Source: Scortum barcoo (Eukaryota; Chordata; Actinopteri; Centrarchiformes; Terapontidae). From it: 64,000 bases of DNA. The stretch spans positions 11,992,271 through 12,056,270 of the forward strand of contig CM041536.1 in the NCBI GenBank assembly GCA_023238725.1, given 5' to 3'. A program made the translations under genes and the position numbers. Of the stretch, positions 10,505 through 24,539 are shown in pieces. How positions within the stretch are numbered: the stretch's first letter is position 1; every line of letters starts with the position of its first letter. The notes under the pieces were generated by a model, which searched no databases, was not told where the DNA came from, and saw nothing but the letters and a program-made list of their open reading frames with translations.

Positions 10505-13500
10505 TTACATTGAGATATCTGCAAAATCCTGTCGTGAATACCCTTTCTGTAACACAAAGAAACAAAAAAGATAGTGTTATCATAACATGTGGACATGAAA
10601 CAGAGAAATGTTATCATTTATTTAAGCATTTATTGAAATATGAATTACACAGAACACGACAGAGGCATCAACAAGAGCTCCTTTGTTTGACATTTCACTT
10701 GGAGTGGCCTCCGAGCTTACATTATGACACAGTTTGCTCTTTGAAAGCCTTAATATATGTGATCATTTTTGTAACCTGGGCGGTGCAAGAAGCTGAGTGT
10801 TTAAAACTGTATGTAAGACAAGCATTAACACATTTTTTGTTCTGCTGGGACTTGTTCATTAGGAAATAAACTGAACGCCACACCCTTTGGGAGGGGCGAG
10901 TGATGATCTGCAGCAGGCAGTAAACCTACCTGGCCCTCCCCATGAGGCACTGGGTGTGTGCATGCGTCTGTGTGTGAGTGTGTGTTGAAAGAGCAGCAGT
11001 GCGAAGAATTAGAGATATATGGGTTTTGAACATGTTCCACCCAACTGATGACAGAATTGCAGAGAGAGGAATGTCATCTGTCAAACACGTGCACATACAC
11101 ACACACACAAACACACACACACACACACACTCTCTCTACTAGTTCTGTCACTCTCACTCTTTTTCACACAAATACAACCACAAAGAACCACACACACAGA
11201 CATGCACAGACACATATACATATATACATACAGACATGAGAATCAGGGTGGGGCTCCATGAAGAGAAAGTTTTTCTCACCGAGCTTTAACTTTAATGCGA
11301 CAGTCGACATGTAAAATCTAACATGTTGCGCTTGCCTGTATTTGAGGCCCAGAGGTTTAAAATATTTGTTCTGAACTGAGGACATAAACATGACTTTGGT
11401 GTCTATGTTTATTAATTAAGAATGAGTAAAATGTGAGAGGAATGAAAAACAATAAGATTACAGAAAAAAACTAACAAGATGTCTATTAATATACATTTAT
11501 ATAAGTTGCTAATGCTTCATGATATTATTAAAGTGAAGTATTATGAAAGTTTGTCAACACACAATAATTTGATAAATACGTATAAAGACATCTGAATGAA
11601 TGTAATTAACACAACTAATCTTTGATAAATTACTGATACAGATATACGACTTTATTTTGGCTTCTCTATCATTAATCCTCCTTTTTAATTATTTCTTACC
11701 TCTCTGTAGGATTTGTGCAGTTTCTTGTACTGGAACATGTTGGTGAGAACTGTGGACGCTGCTCTGGCTGCTTTTATCTTCGCAGGGCTGAAAAAAAATC
11801 AATTTGAGGTCAACGCTCGATGCAAATAACCTGTTTGAAGATATATGCTGCCATACTTTGTGTAACATTCAGCTTCAAATGTCATGTAAATGTGCATATG
11901 TCTACATCGAGGCACACATTCAGCTAGTACAGTATGTTTTGCTGACTGCCACCTTTCATGCAACTCACGTGTTATCATGTGTTCTCTTGATGCCAACCAG
12001 TTTTTGAAGGCCATCAAAGAAGGCAATGTCTCTGGCAGCTAAAGAGCTGCCAGTCACCAAGTTGTTGAGAATACCACAGATGTTGACCACCACCTCGCTG
12101 GAGGGTTGCTTCTGGTTTCCATCGTCAGGCAGCTTGGTCACCAGGTTGTTCACTGCCTTTGTGGCTGGATGGACCAAAAAACAGAGTTACAATAATATGT
12201 TTAAAACCTATTTTCACAATTTTTGTATTTGATGTGATTTTGGTCCACTCTCACACAGTTTTTAATAAATATTACTAAACAATGCTGTTTCCACATTTAA
12301 ACAGATTTTTGCTCTTTCAATAATTAAAATTTACTGTTACAGGCAGACGTATTGCTTCCATTCATGCTTGATTGGTTATACTTCGTATCCTGGATGTTCA
12401 ACTTTGAATTTAATCTCAGATTTTGGTGTCTGAATTTAACAAACCCAGTTTAAGCAAACAGATTCTTCTTTACTCAAATTGTATTAATTCATTTGAATTT
12501 GACTGATTTTCAAAAATTCATGCAAGTCATATATTTCAGTTCCATAAATTCAGTGGTATTTGTCAATGGTATATATCAACATTAATGTTGTGATGTCACT
12601 ATTAAATGAATGAATGCGTCACAACCAGGCAGATCACATCTAAATTCAACACTAGTAAGGCGTGTCACTGGAGTTTGTTCCAAATTTTACTGAATATCTT
12701 AAAAGATTACTGGATGGAGGTAACTCAGAGGGCATCAAATTATTTATACCCAAAAAGCCTCAGAGAAAAAGAAAAGAAAAACTGACCCATGTCACCCTTA
12801 TCCTCAGCATGGCGGGACAGATTTCGGAGGAAGCCTGTCAGAGAACGCAGCTCCAGATCACTCTGGGTACGCAGCAGGTCCAGCAGTACCGGCAACATGC
12901 GCTCCTGCTTCAGAGCCACCTGACTCAGCACGGAGGCCCACTGTAGGACAGAGACAATTCAAATTTGGGTCAGACTCAGGTTGTTGCATTCAAATGCTTT
13001 TACAGGAGAACTCATATACACGCTGCTTACTCTCTTGTCTCCCGCTGTGATGTTCTGCAGCGCTCCAGCAGCTGCCTCGCGGGTGGTGGTGTTGATCTCA
13101 CACTGCTGTAGGACCTGGTTGTACACCCCCACTATCTGTGGATGCCACAGCCACTCCACACCCTTTGGTATCCGGGAGACCTCGGTGAAAGTGGAGAGAT
13201 CCTGGTTTTTTCTCTGTGTGGGGAAGGAAGAAAGTAGAAGAAAAGAAAAGAAAAGAAAATAGCATTGAGATGGATGCTCTGGTCCGAGCACACAAAATGC
13301 TGATGGGTTAGTCTCACGTGTACGTACATTTTTGGATTTCCTGCTCTGAGGTGAGAAGCATCCAATGGCTTCACCCACTCCTGAGTCCTGACTTCTGGTT
13401 GGTCCTTCCAAGCGCATCAGAGAAGATGGAGCTATCTCACTGTAAAGTTGGTAGGAGAGGTTCCTCAGGACACACACTGCATTTTCCACCCCCTACAAAG

Positions 13501-16500
13501 ACACAAACACACAAACAAGTGAATACAGAAGACTTGGATTGAACAAAAACAGGCTTAAATTCAGCTCTATCACTTCTCGACTCACCTTGTCCTCTGCCTT
13601 GCTGTCGTTAAGAGATGCCTTGATGTAGCTCACCAAAGAGTCCACCAGCCCGTGGGTCCCTCTCATCTGGCCACGGGTCTTCTCATTTACAGAGCTCAGA
13701 TTCCTGAGCGCACAAAGAGACAGTGAAAGGTCAGAGAGCCATTCAGTCAGGGATCATGCATGTCACTACTTTGACCAGATGGTGCAAATAAAAAGGAGTG
13801 TGGGAGTGTTTCCACTCTTCTATGTCCAACAGGAAGCATTGCAAATATTCTCTAAAGGACAATTAATTTGGAGATAAAAGCCCTTCAGGCTGGACATAAA
13901 CAGAGAAAGACCAAAGCAACTGGAGGCTGTTGCAAACAACAGTGAAAAGAGATGGGTGTGGTGAAAGCGCCAGTAGCTGTCAGCTGACACAAACGGTAAG
14001 TTGGAAAGTCCTGCCAATACAAGTTCCCAAAATGCAAATGCAGTCATGGAAGAAAAAGCAGACATGGAGAGAAATAAATGTTAATGAAAGAGCATGCTGA
14101 AACCACAGAGAAGACACAGATAAGTGAGGCGCACCTGAGGCATCCTGTGGTGTTGTAGAAGATTTCTGCCTCAGAGGGGGACTGCTGGATGGTATCGTTG
14201 CCGAGGCCTGACAGAGGGATGAGGATCCTCTCAGTCAGCTCAGCAAGTGTCTCCTTGGCCAGTTTCTCCTTCAGGTTGTCTTTGGATGAAAGGTTCCACA
14301 AGATACCTGCACAAATACACAATGGAAAAGTGTCAAGAAAGCTCACGTGTGCTTCATTTTCCATATTGCTTTAGCTTCTTTGACGTGTCATTTCTCAGAC
14401 AGGATGTCAGGACTTTTGGACATTTTATTTTCAGTCTTTTTATGCAGTGACATCTATTTAAAGAAACAGTTCAGCATTTTGGAAAATATTATTTGCTTTC
14501 TTGCAGAGAGTTAGATGAGAAGATTGATACCACGTTCATGTCCATTCAGTATAAAACTACAAACAACATCTTTTAGGCTTAGTTTAGCGTTGAGATTGGA
14601 AAATGGGGGAATAGCTACCCTGGATATGTCCAAAGGTAATAAAAACCACCCAACAGCACCCCTTAAGCTCACTGCTTAACACACTGTTTCATGCTTTTTT
14701 AGTCTCCACAAATAGCTGTTGCGTTGATTTAGAGTAAAGATGTGTTGGGGGCACTGTTGGACAGTGCTTCCCCCCGTTTCCATTCATTGTGCTAAGCTAA
14801 GTGGCTGCTGGCTTTGGCTTCATATTCAGTGTACAGATGTGAAAGTGGGATCAATCTCCTCATCTAACTCTCTGTAAAACAGGAAATATTTATTTTCCAA
14901 AATGTTGAACTATTTCTTAAAGGATTAAATTGTTATGCATGAGTCGAAAAAACTCTAAAACACTTTCATTCCTTTCTAAACTTACAAGCAAAACTCAAAT
15001 GGCAGCGAAGCTAAAACATTAGTAGGCACTGCACAGTGTGGGTTAGATAAAATTGCAGATCTGAATCATATTTTAGCACAGGTGCACGGGTAAAGTTGTT
15101 CTGGTATTTATTACTTCCCCAAAGTTTGTTGATGAACATGTGACACCTTCCAGCAGATATAAATCAAGGCGTAACGGCTCAAAGGAAAGAGTGACAAGGC
15201 CAGCACTCATAAAAGGGAGGGGCTGACACACTTTTGGTCCACAGGCCCAGACAACTCCCGCACCCGCCCTTACAGCTCCCGCACATTCCCTTATACCCCT
15301 AATCGCACACCCTATAGAAAAGACCTGGCAGGCAGATCTGCCTCCAACACATGCGCTGACACACTAAATGCCTTTCAAATCTCCTCACAGTGGAGTTGGA
15401 GTTACAACATCCATTTTCTCATTAATCTTAAGAGAGAGTATGACTGCCCATTCTGCTGACTACAGATAATTGTGAATGATAACAGTGAATGAGCTTATGA
15501 GAATGTGTGAGTGCTGAAGGCTGAGTCAACTGGAAACAAACCTTATTTATACTTGTGTGAATGGCCAACAGACATTAATGTCAAGTAATGAGAAACAAAA
15601 ACAAAGGACTACTGTTTCTCACATCTCTTAAATGAATGAAACTAACTCAAACTGTGATTTAGTTACAGTAAATGCTCATAATCTGTGGATTCTTGTAAAA
15701 AATGTTTTGTTACAGCTTGCCACTTTTGTCCTATTTGTCTGGTGTGGAGTAATATCAGTTTCAAAGTTTACTGCTAGCTCAAAGAATTTCAAGGACACCT
15801 CTGTCAAAATCATGTTGCATCCAAATCCTTTGCATTCATTTCAAATTGAGGCAAAACACGCAGTCTGAGATCAGCTCTGCTTGTTGTGTCATGTTTTTTT
15901 TTTTATTTATTACAATGACAGTGAGCAGGATTTTCCTACCGGTGATGTTTTTGCGGAGCTCATCGTCAGGCTCCTTAAGTGCCTCCACCAGCTGTGGGAT
16001 GCCACCCTCATCGATCAGGGCCACCTTGTTGTCCATGTTCTCATAGATAAGGTTGCGTGTGGCACCCGTGGCGAAACGCTGAACTTCTTGGTTGTCAGAG
16101 TTGAACAGCTTCACCAGTTCAGGAATTCCGTTCAAGAGGCGCACCTACGGACGGAGTAGCAGGAAAATTATTCTGTAGATACTTTTGTGATTTTATGATT
16201 TATTTATGATTTTATGTTTTAAATTTCCTTTAAGTTCTTTTGCTTTAGAAAAATTGGGACCTGTCCCGAGGTTGGATCAATGGTGCATAACATTACTATT
16301 ACTGTCAGCCTCACGCTTTTTTTTGTTGTTGTTGTTGTTTTTTTTGCCAAATTCTGATATAGTAGCTTTAAAAGAATAGTTCAATATTTTGGGAAATACA
16401 CATTCACTTTCTTGATGAGAAGAAGGTTGAGGCTGAGATGATTTTGTTCCCTTTGGACAGAGCCAGACTAACTGTTTCTACCTGTTTCCCATCTTTATAC

Positions 16501-19500
16501 TGAGCTTGGTTAACTGGATGCTGGTTGTGAAGACACAACCATTAATCTCTCATTAAACTCTCAGCAAGAAAGTGATATGCCTACACAAAATGTTGAAATA
16601 TAACTCTTTAATATGAAATTATCTGCATCTATTTTCAAAAAAAACTTATTAAACACAGACAGGTGTTAAACAAACATAAGCTGTATCCTCAGAGCTGACC
16701 TTCAACAGCAAGAACATCATAATTGAGTGCCACATAAGATAAGATCTCTGCTCTAATCTCTGATGTATGTTGTTCAACCATTGCCATTCAGCACCTATAC
16801 AGGGCAGAGTCCAGATATGATTACAGCGATGGCAAAAACTGAGCAATATGTGGAACAGTTGGAGCACATACCGGACAACAAGCAAAGCTATAACTTCTTC
16901 TTTGTTACCAGCAAGGGAGAAACATCCATCAATGCACTTTAAGGAAAACAATTTTCATGACCGAGTTTCTCAATAACTGAGACTGCAGAGAGGAAAGACT
17001 GAGAGGGATTTTAACCACAAGTTTTATCTGTCTTAAGTACCTCATCTTTGGCGTTGCTGTCATTGTAACACTCATGTTGAATGTAGGCGGCACCCAAGAC
17101 CTGCAGTTCAGGGTCGGACTCTCTCAGGTTTTGCACTGCTGCGGGCATGTTCAAGGTGGCGATCCTACCGAAGAAGCAAATGAACTAATTCAACTAAACA
17201 ATATAAAGCACTTCATTATGTAATTACCCTGTTGTTGTGCATGGTAGCACAATATGTGTCTTTATGTCTGTATGTGTCTTTTGGATGTTTGCATGAAAAG
17301 CAACAGAATGGCCACAGTAATTACTCAAAGATGATTTGTGTCTTGTCTGCAAAGTTCAGCTAGTTGAATTTCTTCCAAATCACACAGTGGTCTGCAAACC
17401 ACACGCTGTGGGGTGTGTGAAATGCGAGGCCTGAAACTGAACTGCCACACCCAAAACCAGTCCTGCCACTATGCAGCCACCTCCCTATCCACAGCTCTTA
17501 GGAAATAGACTGTTCACATCACATACTCCCTCCCTAAAAACCTCTTGACACATGAAAGTTGTGACACCATCATACTGGTGTATCACACTGACATTCGGGA
17601 ACAGACTGACTTTAGCTGTCATCTCTGTTATTTAGAATTATAATCGAATTAAAGGATAAAGCCAGCATTATTCCATAATTTTCTTATTATCACCAAATCC
17701 CATTAAAAAAAACAGAGGATTAAGCTACTGTGTATCAGGCTTAATCCTCCACAGGCAATAGTTGTTAGCTGGATCAGTTCATTCTTGATTATTAGGATTT
17801 CACCAGGCATTCTTTTCTTCTCATATCAGTCAACTTCATTATGTAGTTGGTTTTCATCAAATGTGAAGAGGATTTTTTTTCAGATACTGATTTCCATGTC
17901 TAGCCTACCATTACACAATGAAGATCTGTCAGTAATAGGAACATGTAATATACCCATATATTTCAAATAAAAATGTCATTATTGTGAATGTGAGCAAAAA
18001 TAACAGGTGACTTTGTTAGTCATGTGAGGTTCTCACCCGCTGAGGTTGCCCATGCTGGCTCCCATCTCCTGCACACCATAGATGTCCATGCCTCTGCCTA
18101 CACTCTGCATGCTTTTGATTGACATGGCACGGGACAGGGTTCCCTGACGCTGCATAAATAGGTTTCCCTGGGAACTAGAGGACATGCCAGGTGTGATGAA
18201 CCCTGCATCCACTCTGTCGCCCCCAAAGGTGCTCCCACCTGAGGACATTTGAAGGGTCCCAGGCATGGAGCCCATGCTCATCCGGTTCCGGTTTGTTATT
18301 CTGCTGATGGTGCGGTGGGCTGGTCCCTTAAAGGAATGTTGTTGGACAAACTCCGCTTCTCCCCCTGTCATTCCTCCACCACGGGTAAGAGTGGCACTAA
18401 GAGATCGTTGCATAGGTGACTGAAAGGTCATGGTGCCTCCTCCTTGCCTCACCTGGCTGGTGTAGCCATTGATTGCGCTCTGAGCGTACTGGCGGGTGAA
18501 GCTGGCATCCCGGTCGGACACAAAACTACCAGCATCGCTGCCATCGACCATCCAGGGTTTCATCTGCGCTGTCTGCTGCCGCATTGTATGAAGAGAGAGG
18601 GTCTCTGGGTCTATTCGCCTGGTGGTCCCTTGGTAGCCGCCCATGCGTATGTCTTCACGATAGTAACTGCCACCACCACCGCCACCACCACCTATTCCTC
18701 CACCCCCAACACTGATCTTATGTAGCTGGGTCAGGTCTGGGCCAGCAGACTGGCAGCTGAAGCCTGACCTCTGGGATACACGTGGACCCTGAGGATGGAG
18801 AGAGTGACTATTACCATCAAATGTGTAATCAGAGTTGCTCATAATGCTCTCATGAACTGGATGTATGGGCGGATATGTTGTAAGTCACTGCTTATCTTCA
18901 AGATCAACATAAACTTGACCACAGGGGTGGGACTGTCATTCAGGAAACAAATTCATGCCCTTAGTATTTTTTTGTCACAGTCATTTCCATTTCTCATATA
19001 AAAACACATTTACAGAAAAAGGCTTTATCATTGACTCAAACAAAACGCTTGTTGAATGTCTCTCCTGAGCGTGGAGCTCAAACATCTGTGGCACATAGCC
19101 AGAGTCTTTCTGTTAAATCAGTAAAATGGAGGAATCTAGAGGGTGCGCTTGAAAACCCTGAGCTGATCTCATCACAGCCTACTGTGAAATGCCACACCTG
19201 CTGTGTCCTGGGTGAACCATCGTGTCACCAGCAGAGGGTCAGTGTTGGTATTTGTTTTTTTAAGAGCATCCAGTTAAATGACCCATTACATGATCAAATG
19301 AATATCTCCATTATATGTGTGAATAGATGCTGAAACAGTGAGGTACTCACCATTGTTTTGGAGCCTGAGTACATATAGGATTTAGAGCTGAAACTTGGGT
19401 GGTAGGTCTGATATTTCAAATCAACAGAACCACCCTGGTCTGGAAGGAAGCAGAGAAACAGAATAAGAAATAAACACCACATACACCATGACACTGATAT

Positions 19501-22500
19501 CAGTGATGGCTATACATCTGCTTAAGATTCAGAATAATGAAATAGTTTTGCTTGTTATACATAATCCTCTTGTTCATAACCATCTTAACATGTTTCTAAG
19601 GAAAGTGATGGGCGACCAAATCCACAGTCCTCATTACATGCAAAAAATATTCCAAAGTTATCTGAAATTAATATGAGAATCACATCAAGTTGATACCCCT
19701 CAAAAATTTAAAATGTTATTATACTTCTGAGTCCATATTAAATATGCCATAGATAAAAAGTGACATAACAAGTGCCCACTAAAAAACTCATAACAGAGTT
19801 TATGTGTTTATTCTGTAAGCAGTAGTGTCATCGTCAAATACAGTGACTACTGACAGATCCAGACACAAATAACAAAAGGCAACTGGAAATGTTTTGTTGT
19901 TATGTTAGAGTTACTCCCTTTGCCTTTTTGTTCTATGTGCATTTATGTTGATAGAACTGTATGCATCAAGAGTCTTAATAAATATTCAAAAGTTTTGCAA
20001 GCATGGAGTTTCCAAGTGTCATCTTCAGCTTGACTCAGCTGCTGACTGAGTTGCTAAATTACTGACCAAGAGGTCAAGAGTGCATAGAAAACCTACTTTC
20101 AATTGTCATTTTCAAAGTCAATTATTATAGTGTTGTTTTGATATCACATAGAAGCAGAACAATATCGGCTATCCTAACAACCTTGGCCAATATCAGTTTT
20201 TTAATGGTCTTTGTTGAGGTCATTGAGCTCTGTCACATACATAAATAATAAAGCATCCCTGACCTATTGTGGTGTTACTGTATGTAACAATATAATCACA
20301 GAAACAATGAAAAATGTGTCTTGCTAACTTTCACAAGCTTATTGTTTCCCTTCTGTAAACATTGAAAAGTATAAAAGAAAATCCTCAAAATTATCAAGAG
20401 CATTGTCTGTGGTAGATCTAATCACACCACGGCGGCCTTAGCGAGGTGTCATGCCTCTTTCATTTACAACAATGAAAGGCCGTTTGAATAGCAGGGGTCC
20501 TGTTACACTGAAGACTGAAGGTTCGACTGCACACACAGTCTGTAACAGCAGGACCTGTAGCGGTCAACTCAGGTCCAGTGTCTCTGGTTTCCCTTCACTC
20601 TGTGAAAACTTCACATCTAACACACAAAGACACTTGCTCGGCTCTTTCCGCAGAGAGATTGTGTGAACGTTTTACTCTCAAACCAGAATTTAGAGACAAT
20701 TAAAAGGTGAGCTGTGAACATGACGAAAGGCGTAATGAAAAATCTTCACTAAGCTTTATGGATTAAGTGAATGTTTATCATTTCAACAGTCTAAACTAAC
20801 CGAATATGTTGCAAAGCAACAAATCACCATTGATTATGCTGCATGTTTTTAAGTAAGTAATTATGTTTATATCATTTTTCATCATGTTCAAAAAGCTTTT
20901 CTTGGGAATGTGTAGCCTGTCACTTACTTTAAGAAAGCTGAAACAGACTTTCAGATAATGAAAGCAGCTTGTGGCTTTATAAGGCTGTACTCACAGCTGA
21001 ATACTAACATGTAGTTTTGTGTGCTAGCATGCTAATGTTTTCTAAAAGTAAAGCAGAGGATGATGGGAATATTGATAGTTTTGCAGGTATTCTGTCGTAA
21101 AAGCAAGCAAGTATTGAACAAAATTGCACTTTTTATCCAAAGATGTGACTTTAGGAAGTTTTAAAGTTAAAATTAATTAAAAAAAAACTGAGGGAGGATA
21201 ACTGTCTGCAGTTCACAAAAAAACCCAAAACAAAGTGGATCATAGTGGGAGACTGACTGAGCCTCACACCTGGCATGACTTAACAGGTAACTTAACAGTC
21301 AGTGTTGGTCACATCTTAAAAACACCTTGAATGTTCTGACACCAAGCCAGCCATCAGTCCTTAACCCAGGTGGCACTGATCATGATTCAAATGTAACTAA
21401 TCCCTTGTCTTGAGGAAGCCCAGATGCTTAATGATTACAGACTTCTACTAAAAGAGCCAAAATAATGTAAAGAAATTTTATCAACAATCCAAAGAAAGGT
21501 TGATGTATGAGTGTACAGTACGTATGTGAGTCTGTATCTTGAACAGTTAATAATTTTACTGTCCCCATGTGAGCAAAGGCAAGGAGGGTGGACTGCCTTT
21601 ATTTCCATGAAGCACACACCCACACACACACACACCAGACCAGTTGCTATTAAGGAGAATGACTGATGTGTTAATTGGCCCGGGCCCAGCCCAACCCTGT
21701 CAGTGCCCAACACACCTTTGCACAGAGCCACACCTTGAAAAGTCCTTCAACAAAGAAACTGCCCTTTGATTTTTCTTCTCTGTTTTCTTTTGAAAAATAA
21801 ACTTTGGTGATGAAGCCAAGGGTTCGCACATGTTCTCACTTTCTGTTGAGGCTTGTCTACCTGTGAGCATCAATTAGTCATTTCCATAAACGCACAGCGG
21901 TTGTTTCAGCATTTAGATACGGAGGAGGAGGCGTTCCCTGCAGAGTCCTCCTGTTGTTTTGCTCATGTGTGAACAGCCCTGCACGCGTAATGAGCTTCTC
22001 TAAAGCCACAAACCACTGAAAGCATTCTCTGTTGTGCTGTCAGGAATTCTTGTCTCCTTCTTACACAGGTTTCAAAAGAGGGCGAATGTGACGTGACGAC
22101 AATTTTATGACTATATGGTATGTTTCAGTCCAGGCAAAGCCCGGGGCAAAGGAGGGTCAGAGATAATAATAAAATATCATGCACAGGTTCATTTTTCATA
22201 CAGTGCTGCCATGTTTCTGTAAAACTGATGTCAAAACAGACCCATTGACCCATTTAGTTAGCATGATATATGCCCCTCATAATTCCAGCCGTTAAAAATG
22301 GCATGAACAGAATGTGAAGGTATGGACAGCGCCTCGGGGAAACTGCTGAAACTAGAAGAGTGAGAAAAAGTTTCTTCTTCTGCGACCACACAGCCTACAA
22401 TTTAGAAGTCATCTAAATGATGGTGACCTGATGTGGAGTTGCTCTGCCTGTTCCATGTAGTTTGGGGAGATGTAATGAATTATGGCACATAAAGGAATGT

Positions 22501-23819
22501 CTTTGTGCATCCAGCAGGTGCACAAGTTTTGATGACCAGACTGACTCCTCAACCGCATCAAATCATCAAACATGTCTTTACAATCAAGCAAAGTAGATCC
22601 AGACTCTCCTGGAAACCTTTAAGTTCCCCTGTGGGAGCTTCACTGACTATGTGTGTCAACATGCAACGTCTCTGACCAGACAACATAACAGCTGGTTCTC
22701 ACGCCAACGTCAACTCCCAGGTACCACCTGAACCCTCCCCTCTTAAAGCTGAGAAGGAATTGAAACCCAACCCCACAGAGGAAGGCTTTCACCTTAGCCT
22801 GCTATTAGGGGGGTTTATGAAAGCAGCGCTTGTTTGGGCCTGTTACACATTAACTCTTTCTCATGTGCGAGTACACCACAAAAGATCACTCCAGCTCAGG
22901 TTCATCTGCTACCAACCTGTGGAGCAGCTGATTGGACAAATTCTCAGATGAGCTGATAAGTCTTCAGGAATGCAGCAGGGCCAACGGTGCACATAAACAC
23001 ACACAAAATAAATAAAAGAGAAAGTAACCTCTAGAGCTCAAACTATTAGTCAATTGATTGAAAGATAATCACTCTTAGACTGATCATTTAAGCAAAAATG
23101 GCAAAAATCCACACTCGCTAGTGATCTCCATGTTCACTGTCTGTGAATGTGTGTGTGTGGTGTGATTGAAACAGTGTCAACAAACTTTACAGGGGGTTTA
23201 AATTTTGATATAAACAGGAAAATAACAGCTACATGGGGTGTTCAATACTTATACTAACACGGCTCTTAAGCCATGTTAAATGGAAAAACTTAGATTATTC
23301 TTATTTCACTTATTTGGAGTAAGGCCAAAGAAAAAAAAAGGTCAGATAAGAGTTGAAATTCCCAGTCTGCTGAGAGTCTATTACTCAGCTATATATGTGC
23401 CATAAAGTCAGCATTACAGTCACTGACACCTGTACCCTGGGTACCTGGGACCTTTTACCTCAAACAGTCCCACCCTGACCGTAAACCCTTCGTCAGCTCA
23501 TTGTGCGCTCCTCACACGGAAATACAGCCGCGGAGCCGAGCTTAAAGTCGGTGTATCTGTTTGTGAAAGTAAGCTCAGAGACTTGTTGGTGTTTACCTGA
23601 CATGGCGTAGTGCGAGGCTGATCCATTCTGACGCGGAAGGGTGGACTTCTCCGCCAGTCTCATCTGGACCTGCTGCTGGACGCGCCGCGCTCTGGACACC
23701 TCGTCCGACACGGAGCTCCCGTTCCCGAGCTGGATCTCGGACGGGAGCCCGTAGGTGGTGACCGAGCTGTTGGGCTGTAAAGCGGACAGAAACACGCTTT
23801 CAGAGACCACGGTGCTCAT
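10505..23819 (-). CDS. pkp3: Plakophilin-3 (armadillo-repeat desmosomal plaque protein)
   Basis: Links desmosomal cadherins and desmoplakin at the epithelial junction plaque. Thirteen coding exons on -: 23597-23819, 19351-19439, 18037-18788, 17041-17164, 15940-16144, 14135-14306, 13586-13703, 13328-13492, 13031-13213, 12787-12940, 11969-12164, 11700-11787, 10505-10546. Phases join throughout for 2511 nt (836 aa; human PKP3 is 797). The start ATG opens MSTVVSESVFLSALQP, resembling the human FLLSALQP head. The head domain (about residues 1-355, exons 1-3) is Ser/Gly-rich and includes a poly-Gly run. Armadillo repeats follow, with family motifs DPELQVLGAAYIQHECYND, GATRNLIYENMDNK, GILWNLSSKD, SEAEIFYNTTGCLR, VENAVCVLRNLSYQLY, EAAAGALQNITAGDKR, LRSLTGFLRNLSR and ILNNLV. 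The last exon encodes KGYSRQDFADISM, paralleling human KGYRKEDFLGP. The Arm series and head distinguish it from PKP1/2/4. It converges with sigirr as in human. Confidence 0.97.
11092..11130. repeat. CA microsatellite in the last pkp3 intron
   Basis: An (AC)n run with one interruption, followed by CT-rich and further CA-rich sequence to about 11235. Simple repeat only; apparent reading frames across it are artefacts. Confidence 0.85.
14458..14923. repeat. MITE-like element with long inverted termini
   Basis: The left end (14461-14535) reads aagaaacagttcagcatttt and continues to gagagttagatgagaag. The right end, read on -, gives aagaaatagttcaacatttt and gagagttagatgagga. The termini are therefore imperfect inverted repeats of about 70-75 bp around a non-coding core that includes gctaagctaa and gctgctggctttggcttcat. 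No transposase frame is present. Related copies lie at 16368-16610, 36217-36510 and 8090-8215. Confidence 0.75.
16368..16610. repeat. Shorter copy of the same MITE-like element
   Basis: Opens aaaagaatagttcaatattt and closes, read on -, aaagagttatatttcaacat. It shares the gagaag, ccctttggacagagccagact and ctttatactgagcttgg core with the 14458-14923 element but is internally deleted. It lies in a pkp3 intron and has no coding capacity. Confidence 0.65.
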
Positions 23820-24010
23820 GGCGAAGGGTTAAGCGTCGACAGTAAGGACGAGGCGCGGACGGAGGACAGCTCGCTCCTGCTGCTGAGGGAGTGTTTGAGC
23901 GCGCAGAGGGAGCAGAGCCGCGCAGCAGCGGGAGGTGGAGCCTCTCTCAGCCCGTACCACGGTACCTGGCTCTCACAGGTGATCGGCTCCTTCTGGGAGC
24001 CTACGTAGCT
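23820..24010 (-). promoter_or_regulatory. pkp3: Putative pkp3 promoter and 5' UTR
   Basis: A GC- and CpG-rich block immediately upstream, on the minus strand, of the pkp3 start codon. It contrasts with AT-rich flanks and continues the CpG density of exon 1. No specific TATA box could be assigned. Confidence 0.45.
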
Positions 24011-24539
24011 GGCACCCCTTAACTTTGCATTAATGTCTCCCCCTGGATGTGGCCTTGCTCAGTTTTCCTTTAATTTTAGTTTAATTAAAAAGAGCTCCGG
24101 ACGGACAAACAGCCAGTTTTCCGCCCCCCCACACACACTAACCCTTTACGCACGCCTCTACTCGCCCTCTCTTATATAACCGAGTCACAGGTGAGTTTAG
24201 ATAAGGAGATTGTTGGATGCGTCACACTGTCTGCTAAAACACTTCAAAACATTTGAGTTTAGTGTTCATGAGCAACAGATGAGATTGTGATCTCCGACAG
24301 ATAGCTCAGTTGGAATTTAACGATGAGGCACGACTGGGTTTCTGAATTATTTTGTTTTTTTTTATCTTACTGGAAAGTACTTCAGTATGACTTATTTTTT
24401 AAAACATGGTTCACCAGTTCGTCAGAGGGTTTAACTCTCTATGTTCTTAGTCATTATTAAGTTTCACATTCCTGTTTTCTGTTGTTGCATGACCTGACTT
24501 GTGTTTTTTACTAGCAGACGACCTGAAGATTCTGGTCGA

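Noticed and set aside
11048..11239. Thr/His-rich open frames over the CA-rich tract
   Set aside because: Products of simple-repeat DNA in a pkp3 intron.
13329..13489. Open reading through the short intron between pkp3 exons 8 and 9 as a retained-intron isoform
   Set aside because: The frame stays open by chance across about 115 bp, but the inserted residues match nothing in plakophilins, and donor GTACGT and acceptor ccacacag are good.
23493..23596. Extension of the pkp3 exon 1 frame past 23597
   Set aside because: A good donor (GTAAAC) follows 23597, and phase 1 joins exactly to exon 2 at 19439, so the extension is intronic.
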